From: Enterococcus caccae ATCC BAA-1240
Lineage (GTDB): Bacteria > Bacillota > Bacilli > Lactobacillales > Enterococcaceae
Direction: 5' to 3'
Assembly (NCBI RefSeq): GCF_000407145.1
Contig: NZ_KE136472.1
Coordinates: 1-64,000, forward strand
Length of the DNA: 64,000 bases
Part shown: in pieces, positions 63,541 through 64,000 of the stretch
Numbering within the stretch: position 1 is the stretch's first letter
Layout of the letters: every line of letters begins with the position of its first letter
Position numbers and translations under genes: made by a program
Notes under the pieces: generated by a model
Databases searched by the model: none
What the model saw: the letters and a program-made list of their open reading frames with translations, nothing else
Told to the model about the DNA's origin: nothing

Positions 63541-64000
63541 ATGGATAAGAAATTGATTGGGATTGATTTAGGCGGAACAACGATTAAGTTTGCGATTTTA
63601 ACAGCTGATGGAGATGTTCAGCAAAAGTGGAGTATTGAAACGAATATTCTGGATGAAGGTCGTCATATTGTGCCGGATATTATTGAATCAATCAATCATC
63701 GAATCTCTCTTTATGAGATGAAGCATGAGGATTTTATCGGAATCGGTATGGGCACGCCAGGTAGTGTAGATATTAAGAAAGGCACAGTAGTTGGTGCTTA
63801 CAATCTTAATTGGACAAAAAAACAAAATGTAAAAAATCAAATTGAGGAAGCAACTGGAATTCCTTTTATTTTAGATAATGATGCTAATGTGGCCGCTTTA
63901 GGTGAACGTTGGAAAGGTGCTGGCGAAAACAATCCTGATGTTGTTTTTATCACACTTGGGACAGGTGTTGGCGGTGGCATTATTGCAGAAGGCAATTTAT
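63541..64000 (+). CDS. glk: Glucokinase, ROK family (partial, runs off the window)
   Basis: The first 153 residues of a ROK-family sugar kinase. The ATP loop is GIDLGGTTIKFAI (7-19), the sugar-binding region is ILDNDANVAALGE with the catalytic aspartate, and the second phosphate loop is ITLGTGVGGG. It phosphorylates glucose at C6. The zinc-binding cysteine motif of the family would lie beyond the window edge. ATG 63541 follows directly on the yqgQ stop, with AAAGGA upstream. Confidence 0.93.
   Translation, partial: MDKKLIGIDLGGTTIKFAILTADGDVQQKWSIETNILDEGRHIVPDIIESINHRISLYEMKHEDFIGIGMGTPGSVDIKKGTVVGAYNLNWTKKQNVKNQIEEATGIPFILDNDANVAALGERWKGAGENNPDVVFITLGTGVGGGIIAEGNL

Overview
The window looks like chromosome from an Enterococcus close to, but not identical with, E. 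faecalis. The support is an AT-rich, low-GC Firmicute gene style, two WxL/WxLIP surface-protein loci, an enterococcal-type L,D-transpeptidase, the bgsA-bgsB glycolipid pair, and a fatty-acid operon in the fabT-fabH-acpP-fabK-fabD-fabG-fabF-accB-fabZ-accCDA order. The species was not determined.

Layout. 1-3,620: tRNA-Asn, the glycolipid glucosyltransferases bgsA and bgsB, and a beta-hydroxyacid dehydrogenase. 3,720-3,950: a YkuJ-like small protein. 4,335-14,300: the complete type II fatty-acid operon, with three FabT-type operators around the promoter of fabT. 14,695-15,129: a small secreted protein. 15,517-21,990: the conserved yqeG-yqeH-yhbY-nadD-yqeK-rsfS-methyltransferase cluster, then tmcAL and a YebC-family gene. 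22,449-26,670: WxL locus 1. 26,856-28,448: a YdcF-like protein and an ANT(6)-like nucleotidyltransferase. 28,859-36,030: an L,D-transpeptidase, a 4-OT tautomerase, T-box-controlled thrS, a class B PBP and rpmG. 36,475-38,240: a membrane-anchored protein and an esterase. 38,240-39,940: repeats and a decayed IS110-type transposase. 39,955-44,434: WxL locus 2. 45,208-48,699: two lysins with different catalytic heads on an identical binding tail. 49,722-50,925: an M-box (Mg2+) leader in front of a LytR-CpsA-Psr gene. 51,061-58,190: a frameshifted flavoprotein, an Mga-type regulator and the glpK-glpO-glpF glycerol operon. 58,567-64,000: a Na/Pi cotransporter, a P-loop kinase, a lipase-like hydrolase, and folate cyclo-ligase, rhomboid, yqgQ and the start of glucokinase.

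Much of the window serves the envelope: membrane lipids (fab, bgs), peptidoglycan (Ldt, PBP, lysins), wall polymers (LCP) and wall-bound surface proteins (WxL). The least ordinary items are the twin lysins with a shared operator-like palindrome, the Mg2+ riboswitch placed before an LCP gene, the rsfS frame whose only well-placed start is ATA, and the complex palindromes at 39,824-39,857 and 45,035-45,122. All alignments and family calls here were made by eye, without searches. Start sites were moved from the longest open frame whenever a ribosome binding site clearly chose a later codon.
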